Below are positions 29,206 through 39,785 of a DNA stretch of 43,324 bases, piece after piece. Made by a program: the position numbers and the translations under genes. A model generated the notes under the pieces. It was given only the letters and a program-made list of their open reading frames with translations. It was not told the DNA's origin and searched no databases. Within the stretch, counting starts at the first letter, position 1. Every line of letters begins with the position of its first letter. This DNA comes from Pantoea conspicua (GTDB lineage Bacteria; Pseudomonadota; Gammaproteobacteria; Enterobacterales; Enterobacteriaceae), in contig NZ_MLFN01000033.1 in NCBI RefSeq assembly GCF_002095315.1, forward strand, positions 1-43,324, written 5' to 3'.

Positions 29206-30615
29206 ATGTCCGCTGAACACGTTCTCTCGATGATGAACGAGCATGAAGTTAAGTTTGTTGACCTGCGTTTTACCGATACCAAAGGTAAAGAACAGCACGT
29301 TACTATCCCTGCTCATCAGGTTAACGCTGACTTCTTCGAAGAAGGCAAAATGTTCGATGGCTCCTCCATCGGTGGCTGGAAAGGCATTAACGAATCAGAC
29401 ATGGTACTGATGCCTGACGCGACCACGGCGGTGATGGATCCTTTCTTTGAAGATTCTACGCTGATCATCCGTTGTGACATTCTCGAGCCAGGCACCATGC
29501 AGGGCTACGACCGTGACCCACGCTCAATTGCCAAGCGCGCTGAAGATTTCCTGCGCTCATCCGGCATTGCTGATACCGTGCTGTTTGGGCCAGAGCCTGA
29601 ATTCTTCCTGTTCGACGACATCCGTTTCGGTTCATCGACCTCCGGTTCACACGTGGCTATCGATGATATCGAAGCAGCCTGGAACACCGGCAAAGAGTAC
29701 GAAGGCGGCAACAAAGGTCACCGTCCAGGTCTGAAAGGCGGCTACTTCCCGGTGCCACCGGTTGACTCATCACAGGACATCCGTTCTGCCATGTGTCTGA
29801 CCATGGAGCAGATGGGCCTGGTGGTTGAAGCACATCACCACGAAGTGGCGACGGCGGGTCAGAACGAAGTGGCAACCCGCTTCAACACCATGACCAAAAA
29901 AGCTGACGAAATTCAGATCTACAAATATGTCGTGCACAACGTGGCGCACGCCTACGGCAAAACCGCGACCTTTATGCCGAAGCCTATGTTTGGCGACAAC
30001 GGTTCAGGTATGCACTGCCATATGTCACTCTCTAAAGGTGGCCAGAACCTGTTCTCCGGTGACAAATACGGCGGCCTGTCTGAAATGGCACTGTTCTACA
30101 TCGGCGGTATCATCAAGCACGCCAAAGCGATCAACGCCCTGGCGAACCCGACCACCAACTCTTACAAGCGTCTGGTCCCAGGTTATGAAGCCCCGGTTAT
30201 GCTGGCCTATTCCGCCCGTAACCGTTCAGCCTCAATCCGTATCCCGGTTGTTGCCAGCCCGAAAGCCCGTCGTATCGAAGCGCGCTTCCCGGACCCAGCG
30301 GCTAACCCATACCTGGCGTTCACCGCGCTGCTGATGGCTGGCCTCGACGGTATCATCAACAAGATCCATCCTGGCGATGCGATGGATAAAAACCTGTATG
30401 ACCTGCCACCGGAAGAAGAAGCTGAGATTCCAAAAGTTGCTGGCTCGCTGGAAGAAGCGCTGAACGCTCTGAACGAAGACCGCGAGTTCCTGACTCGTGG
30501 CGGCGTGTTCACCGACGAAACCATCGATGCTTACATCGAACTGCGTAAAGCAGAACTGGACCGCGTTCGCATGACGCCACACCCGGTAGAGTTCGAGCTT
30601 TACTACAGCGTTTAA
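29206..30615 (+). CDS. glnA: Glutamine synthetase, type I beta
   Basis: 469 residues, exactly the E. coli length; forms the dodecamer that makes glutamine from glutamate, ammonia and ATP. The ATG at 29206 follows AGGAGAG. Signatures: [22 protein letters not shown] (metal glutamates), [22 protein letters not shown] and the adenylylation loop [10 protein letters not shown] containing Tyr397/398. First gene of the glnALG operon. Confidence 0.98.
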   Translation: MSAEHVLSMMNEHEVKFVDLRFTDTKGKEQHVTIPAHQVNADFFEEGKMFDGSSIGGWKGINESDMVLMPDATTAVMDPFFEDSTLIIRCDILEPGTMQGYDRDPRSIAKRAEDFLRSSGIADTVLFGPEPEFFLFDDIRFGSSTSGSHVAIDDIEAAWNTGKEYEGGNKGHRPGLKGGYFPVPPVDSSQDIRSAMCLTMEQMGLVVEAHHHEVATAGQNEVATRFNTMTKKADEIQIYKYVVHNVAHAYGKTATFMPKPMFGDNGSGMHCHMSLSKGGQNLFSGDKYGGLSEMALFYIGGIIKHAKAINALANPTTNSYKRLVPGYEAPVMLAYSARNRSASIRIPVVASPKARRIEARFPDPAANPYLAFTALLMAGLDGIINKIHPGDAMDKNLYDLPPEEEAEIPKVAGSLEEALNALNEDREFLTRGGVFTDETIDAYIELRKAELDRVRMTPHPVEFELYYSV

Positions 30616-30650
30616 TTGGTCAGACATTTTTGTTGCCGTGGAAACTTTCA

Positions 30651-30674
30651 GCCCATCTCCGGATGGGCTTTTTT
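30651..30674 (+). terminator. glnA-glnL intercistronic terminator
   Basis: GCCCATC (30651-30657) pairs with GATGGGC (30662-30668) around TCCG, then six T. It lowers glnLG expression relative to glnA. Confidence 0.88.
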
Positions 30675-30719
30675 CTCCGCGAATTCACCGTTCATTCGCC
30701 TTCATTCCGGCTTAAAGAC

Positions 30720-30741
30720 TAGAATGCACTAACTTAGTGCA
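30720..30741 (+). promoter_or_regulatory. glnL promoter -10 and NtrC operator
   Basis: TAGAAT (30720-30725) is a likely -10. It abuts the perfect palindrome TGCACT-AACTT-AGTGCA (30725-30741), an NtrC site. NtrC bound here would repress the internal glnL promoter, as in E. coli. No clear -35 is seen. Confidence 0.75.
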
Positions 30742-30753
30742 GAGGAACGCTGT

Positions 30754-31803
30754 ATGGCAACTGGCTCTCTGCCCGATGCAGGGCAGATTCTCAACGCGTT
30801 AATCAACAGTATTTTGTTGGTGGATAACGACCTGGTTATTCACTACGCCAACCCGGCGGCGCAGCAATTACTGGCGCAAAGCTCACGTAAATTGTTCGGC
30901 ACGCCGTTACCGGATCTGATCGGCTATTTTTCGCTGAATATTGAGGTGATGCGCGAGAGTCTTGAGGCTGGTCAGGGATTTACCGACAGTGAAGTCACGC
31001 TGGTGGTAGATGGTCGCGCGCACATCATGTCGCTGACCGCCCAGCGTTTGCCCGATGGCTTAATTCTGCTGGAAATGGCGCCAATGGATAATCAGCGTCG
31101 CCTCAGTCAGGAACAGTTACAGCATGCCCAGCAGGTGGCGGCTCGTGATTTGGTTCGCGGCCTGGCACACGAAATTAAAAATCCGCTGGGTGGATTACGC
31201 GGTGCTGCACAGCTGTTGTCGCGCGCCCTGCCCGATCCGTCGCTGAACGAATATACCAAAGTGATTATTGAGCAGGCCGACCGGCTGAGAAACCTGGTCG
31301 ATCGTCTGTTAGGGCCGCAGCAGCCTGGCATGCACATCACCCAAAGCATTCACCAGGTGGCAGAGCGCGTAGTGAATCTGGTGTCGATGGAGCTGCCGGA
31401 TAATGTCTCTCTGGTGCGTGATTACGACCCCAGCCTGCCGGAACTGCCGCACGACCCCGACCAAATTGAACAGGTGCTGCTTAACGTGGTACGCAACGCG
31501 CTGCAGGCGTTGGGCGACGGCGGTGGCACCATTGTGATTCGTACCCGTACTGCGTTTCAGTTAACGCTGCACGGCACCCGTTACCGTCTGGTGGCACGGA
31601 TTGATATTGAAGATGATGGCCCCGGCATTCCCGCCCAGCTGCAGGATACGCTGTTTTATCCGATGGTCAGCGGCCGTGAAGGCGGAACCGGTTTAGGCCT
31701 CTCCATCGCCCGTAGCCTGATTGATCAGCATTCAGGAAAAATAGAATTTAACAGTTGGCCGGGACACACCGAATTCTCGGTTTACCTGCCCATTCGCCAG
31801 TGA
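30754..31803 (+). CDS. glnL: Nitrogen sensor kinase/phosphatase NtrB (NRII)
   Basis: 349 residues: N-terminal PAS domain (about 10-115), H-box [11 protein letters not shown] with phospho-accepting His139 (same number as E. coli), N-box [11 protein letters not shown]1 DDGPGIP and G2 GGTGLGL. PII binding switches it from kinase to phosphatase of NtrC. It is cytoplasmic, with no membrane segments. The stop is seven bases before glnG. Confidence 0.96.
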   Translation: MATGSLPDAGQILNALINSILLVDNDLVIHYANPAAQQLLAQSSRKLFGTPLPDLIGYFSLNIEVMRESLEAGQGFTDSEVTLVVDGRAHIMSLTAQRLPDGLILLEMAPMDNQRRLSQEQLQHAQQVAARDLVRGLAHEIKNPLGGLRGAAQLLSRALPDPSLNEYTKVIIEQADRLRNLVDRLLGPQQPGMHITQSIHQVAERVVNLVSMELPDNVSLVRDYDPSLPELPHDPDQIEQVLLNVVRNALQALGDGGGTIVIRTRTAFQLTLHGTRYRLVARIDIEDDGPGIPAQLQDTLFYPMVSGREGGTGLGLSIARSLIDQHSGKIEFNSWPGHTEFSVYLPIRQ

Positions 31804-31810
31804 GGTTTCT

Positions 31811-33220
31811 ATGCAACGAGGGATAGTCTGGATCGTCGATGACGATAGCTCCATCCGCTGGGTGCTTGAACGCGCGCTCACTGGAGCCGGTTTAAGCTGC
31901 GCCACCTTTGACAGCGCTAAAGAGGTGCTGGATGCACTCTCGACTAAAACCCCGGACGTTTTATTATCAGACATTCGCATGCCCGGTATGGACGGTCTGG
32001 CGCTGCTGAAGCAGATTAAACAGCGCCACCCGATGCTCCCGGTCATCATAATGACCGCCCACTCCGATCTGGATGCGGCGGTCAGCGCCTACCAGCAAGG
32101 GGCCTTTGATTACCTGCCTAAGCCCTTCGATATTGATGAAGCGGTTGCGCTGGTTGAGCGCGCCATCAGTCACTATCAGGAGCAGCAGCAGCCGCGTAAT
32201 CAGCCGGTCAGCGGACCGACCACGGATATTATTGGTGAAGCGCCGGCGATGCAGGATGTATTCCGCATCATTGGCCGTCTGTCACGATCCTCAATCAGCG
32301 TGCTGATCAACGGTGAATCCGGTACCGGTAAAGAGCTGGTGGCCCATGCGCTGCATCGCCACAGCCCACGCACTAAAGCGCCCTTTATCGCGCTGAACAT
32401 GGCGGCTATCCCGAAAGATTTGATTGAGTCTGAGCTGTTCGGCCATGAAAAAGGGGCGTTTACCGGTGCTAACCAGATTCGTCAGGGTCGTTTTGAGCAG
32501 GCCGACGGCGGCACACTGTTTTTAGATGAGATTGGCGATATGCCGCTCGATGTGCAGACCCGTCTGTTACGCGTGCTGGCCGATGGACAGTTTTATCGCG
32601 TTGGCGGTTATGCGCCGGTCAAAGTCGACGTGCGTATCATCGCCGCAACCCATCAGAATCTGGAATTGCGGGTGCAGGAAGGCAAGTTCCGTGAGGATCT
32701 GTTTCACCGCCTGAATGTTATACGTGTGCATCTGCCACCACTACGTGAGCGTCGTGAGGATATTCCACGGCTGGCGCGTTACTTCCTGCAGGTTGCTGCC
32801 CGTGAGCTGGGTGTAGAGGCGAAAATCCTGCATCCGGAAACCGAAGCGGCGCTTACCCGCCTGCACTGGTCCGGTAACGTGCGTCAGCTGGAGAATACCT
32901 GTCGCTGGTTAACAGTGATGGCGGCTGGTCAGGAAGTGTTGATTCAGGATCTGCCGGCCGAACTGTTTGAATCCAGCACGCCGGAAAATCCGGTGCAGTC
33001 GCTGCCGGATAGCTGGGCCACGCTGCTGGCGCAGTGGGCCGATCGCGCGCTGCGTTCCGGTCATCAGAATCTGTTGTCAGAAGCGCAACCAGAGATGGAG
33101 CGCACGCTGCTGACTACCGCCCTGCGCCATACGCAGGGTCATAAGCAGGAAGCCGCCCGGTTACTGGGTTGGGGACGCAACACGCTGACGCGCAAGCTGA
33201 AAGAGCTGGGCATGGAATAA
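31811..33220 (+). CDS. glnG: Nitrogen regulator NtrC (NRI), sigma-54 activator
   Basis: 469 residues, as in E. coli: receiver domain with Asp54 ([12 protein letters not shown]), AAA+ domain with GESGTGKE and the sigma-54-contacting GAFTGA loop, and a Fis-type helix-turn-helix at the end ([20 protein letters not shown]). It activates glnAp2 and represses glnL through the sites annotated upstream. Confidence 0.97.
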   Translation: MQRGIVWIVDDDSSIRWVLERALTGAGLSCATFDSAKEVLDALSTKTPDVLLSDIRMPGMDGLALLKQIKQRHPMLPVIIMTAHSDLDAAVSAYQQGAFDYLPKPFDIDEAVALVERAISHYQEQQQPRNQPVSGPTTDIIGEAPAMQDVFRIIGRLSRSSISVLINGESGTGKELVAHALHRHSPRTKAPFIALNMAAIPKDLIESELFGHEKGAFTGANQIRQGRFEQADGGTLFLDEIGDMPLDVQTRLLRVLADGQFYRVGGYAPVKVDVRIIAATHQNLELRVQEGKFREDLFHRLNVIRVHLPPLRERREDIPRLARYFLQVAARELGVEAKILHPETEAALTRLHWSGNVRQLENTCRWLTVMAAGQEVLIQDLPAELFESSTPENPVQSLPDSWATLLAQWADRALRSGHQNLLSEAQPEMERTLLTTALRHTQGHKQEAARLLGWGRNTLTRKLKELGME

Positions 33221-33230
33221 GGCCGCTGAT

Positions 33231-33254
33231 ACGGGCTGGGGAGACTCAGCCCGT
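33231..33254. terminator. Hairpin between convergent glnG and hemN
   Basis: ACGGGCTG (33231-33238) pairs perfectly with CAGCCCGT (33247-33254). There is no T tract, but it is the only structure between the two converging genes. Confidence 0.5.
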
Positions 33255-33258
33255 CGAT

Positions 33259-34632
33259 TCAGATCACCCGGGAGAATTGCTGCTGACGCGCTTTCTGACG
33301 CAGGTAGCGATCAAAGCACATACAGATATTGCGGATCAGCAAGCGCCCCACACCCGTCACCTGCAAGCCCGTCGCCGTTTGCACCACCAGCCCATCCGCG
33401 ATTAACGGTTTCAGCAGCGCCAGGTCTTCGGCAAAGTAGTCACTAAAGCGAATGCCCCACTGAGTTTCAATCGCCGAAAAATCGAGCGCGAAGTTGCAGA
33501 TCAGGCTCTTGATGACCTCACGACGCAGACAATCATCGTCAGTTAACGCCACACCGCGCCACAAGCCATTGCCCTGCTGCTCCACGCTGCTGTACCACGT
33601 ATTGAGCACTTTCTGGTTCTGCGCGTAGCTGTCGCCAATCATGCTGATAGCGGAGACGCCAAGGCCGAGTAAATCGCTGTCGCCCTGCGTGGTGTAGCCC
33701 TGGAAGTTACGATGCAGTTGCCCTTCGCGCTGCGCAATGGCCAGTTCATCCTGTGGCTTCGCAAAATGATCCATCCCGATGAACTGGTAGCCCTGCTGCG
33801 TCAGGGTGGCGATGGTCTGCTGCAGGATATCCAGTTTTTGTTGTGCTGACGGCAGTTCATCCTCTTTGATTTTACGCTGGGCAGCGAACAGTGCAGGCAG
33901 ATGGGCATAGTTAAATACGCTCAGCCGGTCGGGATTAAGCGCCAGCACCCGCTGCAGCGTATAGGCAAAGCTCTCAGGCGTTTGTAGCGGCAAACCGTAG
34001 ATCAGATCGATGCTGGTTGAGCTGAAACCCTGTTCACGCGCCCTCGCCATCAGACCGAAAATGACCGCTTCATCCTGTACCCGATTAACCTGTTGCTGTA
34101 CCGCTTTGTTAAAGTCCTGCACGCCCATGCTCAGGCGATTAAACCCCAGCGCGCGCAGATGATCGATAACATCCAGTTCAATTTCACGCGGATCCACTTC
34201 GATCGACATTTCGGCATCGTCCGCCACCGAAAAATGCTGCTTCAGCAATGCCACCAGCCGGCTTATCTGCGCCTTATCGAGAAAGGTCGGCGTGCCGCCG
34301 CCCCAGTGTAGTTGACGTACCTGACGCTGGCGGAACAGCGGCGCGCGCTGAATGATCTCCTGCTCGAGCACATCCAGATAACGATCGGCTTTATGACGCT
34401 GACGCGTCACTATTTTATTGCAGCCACAGAAGTAACAAAGACGATGACAGAACGGGATGTGAACATAGAGCGAGAGTGGACGCTCCGGATAGCGCGCTAC
34501 CGCACGCTGGAAATCGGCCTCACCATATTGCTCGCTAAACTCCAGCGCGGTGGGATAGGAGGTATAACGCGGGCCAGCATAATTGTATTTCTCAATCAGC
34601 GCCTGGTCCCAATCAATTTGCAGCGATGGCAT
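33259..34632 (-). CDS. hemN: Oxygen-independent coproporphyrinogen III oxidase
   Basis: A 457-residue radical-SAM enzyme of haem synthesis under anaerobic conditions. The cluster motif is CHRLCYFCGC (CX3CX2C). WGGGTPTF, SIEVDPRE and the NYAHLP segment follow, and the C-terminal helices end QQFSRVI as in E. coli. The ATG at 34632 is chosen because AAGGAG lies seven bases upstream; a GTG at 34638 abuts that RBS. The stop of a small upstream gene overlaps the RBS, suggesting coupled translation. Confidence 0.95.
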   Translation of the reverse strand: MPSLQIDWDQALIEKYNYAGPRYTSYPTALEFSEQYGEADFQRAVARYPERPLSLYVHIPFCHRLCYFCGCNKIVTRQRHKADRYLDVLEQEIIQRAPLFRQRQVRQLHWGGGTPTFLDKAQISRLVALLKQHFSVADDAEMSIEVDPREIELDVIDHLRALGFNRLSMGVQDFNKAVQQQVNRVQDEAVIFGLMARAREQGFSSTSIDLIYGLPLQTPESFAYTLQRVLALNPDRLSVFNYAHLPALFAAQRKIKEDELPSAQQKLDILQQTIATLTQQGYQFIGMDHFAKPQDELAIAQREGQLHRNFQGYTTQGDSDLLGLGVSAISMIGDSYAQNQKVLNTWYSSVEQQGNGLWRGVALTDDDCLRREVIKSLICNFALDFSAIETQWGIRFSDYFAEDLALLKPLIADGLVVQTATGLQVTGVGRLLIRNICMCFDRYLRQKARQQQFSRVI

Positions 34633-34634
34633 GC

Positions 34635-34814
34635 TCACTCCTTCCGGTGACGTCGTCTTAGAGAAGGTCGCGATGAAGAAGGGATGAGAGGTGAGCGGGC
34701 AGAAGAAACCCGACGTAAACGTTGCTTCAGGCGCGACAGGCGACGTAGTTTAAACAATAACCACAACAGATAACATGTCGCCAGCAGCGCGAAAATTGAT
34801 CCAGGCCAAAACAT
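34635..34814 (-). CDS. Small single-pass membrane protein, 59 aa, coupled to hemN
   Basis: Starts MFWPGSIFALLATCYLLWLLF, one N-terminal hydrophobic helix (about 4-21), followed by a strongly basic tail (KLRRLSRLKQRLRR... ending RRRHRKE). AGG lies about nine bases before the ATG. The stop TGA overlaps the hemN RBS (AAGGAGTGA) two bases before the hemN ATG. I do not recognise a named family. The positive-inside topology would place the tail in the cytoplasm. Position and RBS make it likely real although short. Confidence 0.6.
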   Translation of the reverse strand: MFWPGSIFALLATCYLLWLLFKLRRLSRLKQRLRRVSSARSPLIPSSSRPSLRRRHRKE

Positions 34815-34870
34815 TGTCGTTTACCTGAGAAGCGCGGCATGCGCGAAACGCACATGCCGATCAAATGGGC

Positions 34871-35394
34871 TTAGTTGCCTTTCAGCAGACGGTACATATC
34901 TTCTTCCGCCTGCTCGTCATCGCCGTCATCCATGGCGATGCCTAACTGCTCCATCAGTTCGTCGATACGATCGAGTGCGGCGTCCAGCCAGCCTGATCTT
35001 CCGCCGACAGGGTTTCGCCATTTTCCAGCCGATCCAGCAACGCATCCAGACGCTCATCATTTTCCAGCTTCGCCAGCTCTTCTTCTGGAGTCAGGCGTAC
35101 TTTCTTCCCGGCTGCCGGTTTTTCCACGTTTTTCTTTGGCTTAACGGCTGCGGTTTTCCCGTCCGCAATCAGAGCCACCGGTTTTTTACTCCCGATGCGT
35201 GGATCTTTAGCCTGACCGGCCTGGCGTCCGCCGTTGTTGTCCGTTGCGGCCGGATTTGCACGGCTGCCTGACGCATGGCCGCGGTGCTTTTTATCACGTT
35301 TGCGATCGCGTGCTTCGTTATTAATATCGTCACGCGATTTACGTTTGGCTTTGACGGCAGGTTTGCCGTGCGCAGCTCGTGCAGGTTGCTTCAT
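34871..35394 (-). pseudogene. yihI: Der GTPase-activating protein YihI, frameshifted as read
   Basis: A lysine/arginine-rich N-terminus ([20 protein letters not shown], then DPRIGSKKP) and the acidic C-terminal part typical of YihI, which stimulates the ribosome-assembly GTPase Der. Read straight, the frame ends at 34954 after [13 protein letters not shown]. One missing base near 34988-34991 hides the true continuation [17 protein letters not shown], which runs to an acidic tail and ends RLLKGN with a stop at 34871-34873. The restored protein is 174 residues, close to the 169 of E. coli. The lesion is probably a sequence error. Confidence 0.88.
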
Positions 35395-35460
35395 AGTGTT
35401 CAGTCCCGGCTTTTTTATTCAGTATAGAATTGCGGCGAAATCTAGCAGAAAGTAGCCAAA

Positions 35461-35690
35461 GAAAAAAGGCGACAGCTCAAGCTGTCGCCTTATTTCATAC
35501 CTTCATAAGAAGGAATCATGTTTTAAATCCTTTTCGGCTCACAACATCCCGGTCAATCCTGCGCCTGCTCATCTCCTGAGCTATTCCCTGTCCTTGTCTG
35601 GTCCCACATCCCTGACCATTTCCACACCCTCGCTCTTTGCCTTCCTGACATCCCTGAGCGCATCATCCTGATGTATGCTGCCGTGCACTG
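35461..35690 (-). ncRNA. csrC: CsrC regulatory sRNA (CsrA sponge)
   Basis: Located between yihI and engB exactly as csrC is in E. coli, and on the yihI strand. The 3' end is a strong terminator: GGCGACAGC / GCTGTCGCC (35468-35476 with 35481-35489) then six T; the E. coli CsrC terminator has nearly the same stem. The minus strand carries about a dozen GGA triplets, many as AGGA or AGGGA (for example around 35525, 35570, 35615 and 35665), the CsrA-binding motif. The body has little other resemblance to E. coli CsrC. No coding frame fits. The 5' end is estimated from the promoter. Confidence 0.85.
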
Positions 35691-35696
35691 CACACT

Positions 35697-35724
35697 AATG
35701 TAGACCAATTGGTAAAAGCCTCAA
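35697..35724 (-). promoter_or_regulatory. Probable csrC promoter
   Basis: On the minus strand TTGAGG is followed after 16 bases by TACATT (35697-35702), with a predicted start near 35690. An A/T-rich stretch upstream (about 35760-35820) may act as an UP element or a UvrY-responsive region. Confidence 0.5.
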
Positions 35725-35876
35725 GTCAGCGGCAAGAGTAGTTGCTGCAAAAAAAGACCACTTATTGATAAATAAATGAATAATATCAATTTTTATTTTT
35801 AGTAATTAAAGTAAAAAACGACATAACGGGCAACGTCTATGGCAAATCTCTTACAAAAGCCGCCATCGCCAAGCGG

Positions 35877-35907
35877 TTGAGCACTTTCGCGCCATAACGC
35901 GTATAAT
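35877..35907 (+). promoter_or_regulatory. Probable engB promoter
   Basis: TATAAT (35902-35907) is a consensus -10; TTGAGC (35877-35882) is the best -35 but at a long 19-base spacing. Transcription would start near 35914, about 30 bases before the gene. Confidence 0.5.
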
Positions 35908-35945
35908 CGGCGACATTGCCTTAATGCGTTTTCTGGAGTGTCACA

Positions 35946-36581
35946 TTGTCTGAATTGAATTATCACGTAACCCATTTTGTCCTGAGCGCGCCGGATATCC
36001 GCCATCTTCCTGCCGATACCGGTATTGAAGTCGCCTTTGCTGGCCGCTCTAACGCCGGTAAATCCAGCGCGCTGAACACCTTAACCAACCAGAAAAGCCT
36101 GGCGCGTACCAGTAAAACGCCTGGCCGTACTCAGTTGATTAACCTGTTTGAAGTGACGGAAGGTAAACGCCTGGTCGATCTGCCCGGTTACGGCTATGCC
36201 GAAGTCCCGGAAGAGATGAAGCTGAAATGGCAACGTGCATTAGGTGAGTATCTGCAAAAACGGCAGGCGCTGAAGGGCCTGGTGGTATTGATGGATATCC
36301 GCCATCCGCTTAAAGACCTGGACCAGCAGATGATTCAGTGGGCTGTGGAAAGCAGCATCCCGGTACTGCTGTTGCTGACCAAAGCTGATAAGCTCGCCTC
36401 AGGCGCCCGTAAAGCGCAACTGACGATGGTACGTGAAGCCTCACTGGCCTTTATGGGGGATGTGCAGGTCGAACTCTTTTCGTCGTTGAAGAAGATTGGC
36501 GTGGATAAAGTGCGTCAGAAGCTGGATGGCTGGTTCAGTAATCTGGAGCCTGCACGCGACGATCAGGGCGAAGAAGAGTAA
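35946..36581 (+). CDS. engB: Ribosome biogenesis GTPase EngB/YihA
   Basis: 211 residues. G motifs: GRSNAGKSS (G1), TPGRTQ (G2), [10 protein letters not shown] (G3) and TKADKL (G4). Essential in E. coli for 50S assembly. It begins at the TTG at 35946 with GGAG about eight bases upstream; no ATG or GTG aligns with the family N-terminus ([21 protein letters not shown]). Confidence 0.95.
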   Translation: MSELNYHVTHFVLSAPDIRHLPADTGIEVAFAGRSNAGKSSALNTLTNQKSLARTSKTPGRTQLINLFEVTEGKRLVDLPGYGYAEVPEEMKLKWQRALGEYLQKRQALKGLVVLMDIRHPLKDLDQQMIQWAVESSIPVLLLLTKADKLASGARKAQLTMVREASLAFMGDVQVELFSSLKKIGVDKVRQKLDGWFSNLEPARDDQGEEE

Positions 36582-36625
36582 GCAATCCCGCAACAGCCCG
36601 CCCGTTACGTTCAGCAAAAGCCCAA

Positions 36626-36732
36626 TAAAAAACGCCCCAGTCACAGAATGACTGGGGCGGCTAAATTCAGCCAAATCCGATTACGTGAAGTAAAAGGTCT
36701 GAAAGATAGAACATCTTACCTCTGTACCCTAC
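36626..36732 (-). ncRNA. spf: Spot 42 sRNA
   Basis: The minus strand from 36732 begins GTAGGGTACAGAGGTAAG and continues nearly base for base like E. coli Spot 42, ending in the terminator GCCCCAGTCA / TGACTGGGGC followed by six T. The length is about 107 nt (109 in E. coli). It lies between engB and polA as in E. coli. Spot 42 base-pairs with catabolic mRNAs such as galK through Hfq and is repressed by cAMP-CRP. The unstructured pairing regions are conserved; the main difference is in the terminator loop. Confidence 0.97.
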
Positions 36733-36739
36733 GCCTCGA

Positions 36740-36768
36740 ACTTTACCTGATTTTTTCTGAGCCACAAA
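36740..36768 (-). promoter_or_regulatory. Probable spf promoter
   Basis: On the minus strand TTTGTG is followed after 17 bases by TAAAGT, ending about eight bases before the Spot 42 5' end. The remaining stretch up to the polA stop is gene-free, and I see nothing else there. Confidence 0.5.
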
Positions 36769-36999
36769 GGCTTTTTTGTTGCTTACTTACATCAATCCAG
36801 CCTTTTTTTACCATGTACGTCACAAAAATAGCGTTGTGATGTAGTTTAATGACGTAAAAAGTGCTTAGCCGATAGGTAGTTACTCTTTCCCTTCGTACTC
36901 AGTCAACCCGAGCGCCAGCTGAAGCGATTACGTAAACGATTTACTTATGTTTCAGTTCAGGCTGTCACCAACGCTGCCGTGCCAGACGGTGCTGACAGA

Positions 37000-39785
37000 T
37001 TAGTGGGCTTCATCCCAGTTATCACCGACGCCGATTTCAACCAGCAACGGAACGTCAAGCTGAACGCTGCCTTCCATTAATACCTGTATTTTTTTACTGG
37101 CAGCCTCAACCACGTCCGATCTGACCTCAAATACCAGTTCATCATGAACCTGCATAATCATCCGGACGCCGCTCTCTTTCTCCTGCTCTAACCAGCCATC
37201 AACCGCAATCATGGCACGCTTAATAATATCAGCCGCCGTTCCCTGCATTGGCGCATTGATCGCCGCGCGTTCCGCCGCTTTACGCCGTATTGCGTTGCTG
37301 GATTTGATATCCGGTAACCACAGCCGACGTCCTTCCAGCGTTTCGACATAGCCTTTGTTTGCTGCCAGCTGACGGGTATTTTCCATGTAGCTCAGCACGC
37401 CAGGATAACGTTCAAAGTAGAGATCCATATACTTTTTCGCTTCGCCGGCACCAATGTTTAACTGCCGCGACAGGCCAAATGCGCTCATGCCATAGATCAG
37501 ACCAAAGTTGATCGCTTTGGCGCTGCGGCGCTGTTCTCCGCTGACCTTGTCCAGCGCGACGCCAAAGACTTCAGCTGCGGTTGCCCGGTGGATGTCTTCA
37601 CCCTGAGCGAACGCATCCAGCAATCCTTTATCCTGCGAGAGATGCGCCATAATGCGCAGTTCAATTTGCGAATAGTCAGCCGCGACGATGCGATTACCTT
37701 TGGCTGCGATAAAAGCCTGCCGGATACGGCGACCTTCGTCGTTGCGTACCGGAATGTTCTGCAGGTTAGGATCGGTCGAGGATAACCGTCCGGTCGCGGT
37801 AACCGCCTGATGATAAGAGGTATGGACCCGACCGCTTACCGGATTAATCATCAGCGGTAATTTATCGGTATAGGTCGACTTCAGTTTGGACAATCCGCGA
37901 TGTTCCAGAATCACTTTAGGCAACGGATAGTCCAGAGCCAGTTCGGCTAACACCTCTTCACTGGTTGACGGTGCCCCGCCAGGGTTTTTTTGGTCGGTTT
38001 GATGCCCTGCTTTTCAAACAGAATCACCTGTAACTGTTTGGTCGAAGAGAGGTTGAACGGCTCGCCCGCCAGTTCATGCGCTTTCAGCTCCAGTTCGGCC
38101 AGCCGGGCGGTGAGTTCTTTTGAATGCTGCGCCAGAATAGATTGATCAATCAATACACCATTACGCTCAATACGCGAAATCACCGTCAGCAGCGGCATCT
38201 CAATTTGCTCAAAGACTTTTTTCGGCCCCGCTTCTTTCTCCAGCTCCGGCCACATCTTCAGATGCAGCTGTAAGGTCACGTCAGCGTCTTCAGCCGCATA
38301 ATGCGCGGCCTGTTCCAGAGCGATTTGATTGAAGGTCAGCTGGTTTTTGCCTTTGCCGGCGATTTCCTGAAAAGTGACGGTTTTATGATTCAGCCAGCGC
38401 GCCGACAGACTATCCATATCGTGTTTGCCTACGACGCTGTTAAGAATGTAGGACTCCAGCATAGTGTCGAATTTGATACCAGCCAGCTCAATATCGTAGT
38501 TCTTCAGTACACCGCGGTCATATTTGAGGTTCTGGCCAACCTTCCAGGCGCTGGCATCTTCCAGTAGCGGTTTGAGCTGTGCCAGCACGGCGGTGCGATC
38601 GAGCTGCTCTGGCGCATCGAGATAATCGTGTGCCACCGGCAGATAGGCGGCTTTACCTGGCGCGACTGCAAAACCGATACCCACAATATTGGCACTCAGG
38701 GTATCCAGCGAATCGGTTTCCAGATCAAAAGCGAACACCTCACTGTGCTTCAGTTTCTCCAGCCAGCTATCGAAGGTCGCCTGATCCAGAATAGTGACAT
38801 AGCCATCGGCCGAGAGCACACTGCTGGCCTCAACCACAGCCACAGGCTCATCGTTCAGCCCTTTTTGCGCCTGAGGATTGCTCTTTTTGCCCTGAAGCCA
38901 TTTGCCATCCTGCAGATCATTCAGCCAGCGTTTGAACTCATAACGGCTGAACAGCGTCTGTAATGCCTCAACATCCGGTTCAGTAACCGTCAGTTCTTCA
39001 CAGGGTAATTCCAGTTCAACGTCGGTTTTAATGGTCGCCAGCTGATACGAGAGAAACGCAACGTCACGGTTCTGTTCAAGTTTGGCTGCCATAGTTTTGG
39101 CGCCGCGGAACGAGAGTTCGGCCACTTTATCCAGATTGTCATAAATAGAGCGCATCCCGCCCAGCCCCTGCAACAACGCCTGCGCCGTTTTTTCACCAAC
39201 ACCGGGAACACCTGGGATGTTATCCGAGCTGTCACCCATCATAGCGAGGAAATCGATAATCAAAGCGGGCGGTACACCATATTTCTGCTCAACCTCTTCC
39301 GGGCCCAGAATAGTGTTGGTCATGGTATTAATCAGGGTGATGCCCGGCGTCACCAGCTGCGCCATATCTTTATCACCGGTGCTGATCAGCACTGCACGGC
39401 CCTTTTTCTCAGCCTCAAGCGCCAGCGTACCAATGACATCATCCGCCTCTACACCGCTGACAGCCAGCAGCGGTAATCCCATGGCGCGTACCATTTCATG
39501 CAACGGTTCGATTTGCGCGCGCAGATCGTCCGGCATCGGCGGCCGATGCGATTTGTAATGCTCAAACAGCTCGTCCCTGAACGTTTTGCCTTTGGCATCA
39601 AACACCACAGCAACGTGACTTGGACTATATTGCACCAGCAGGCTTTTCAGCATATTAAGCACGCCATACATGGCGCCTGTGGGTTCACCTGCACTATTGG
39701 TCAGCGGCGGGAATGCGTGATACGCGCGGTAAAGATAGGACGAGCCATCAACCAGAATCAGGGGATTTTCTGCTATTTGCGCCAT
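37000..39785 (-). pseudogene. polA: DNA polymerase I, frameshifted as read
   Basis: Repair and Okazaki-fragment-processing polymerase. The 5'-nuclease domain ([25 protein letters not shown]), the proofreading domain with FDLETDSLD and the polymerase motifs ([31 protein letters not shown]) are all present. The first 612 codons (39785 back to 37947) and the last 317 (to 37000) are in different frames. The break is near 37981-37991 in a run reading AAAAAAACCC on the coding strand. Adding one C restores [16 protein letters not shown] and gives 928 residues, exactly the E. coli length. It is therefore a one-base lesion in a homopolymer, probably an assembly error rather than gene loss. Confidence 0.93.
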
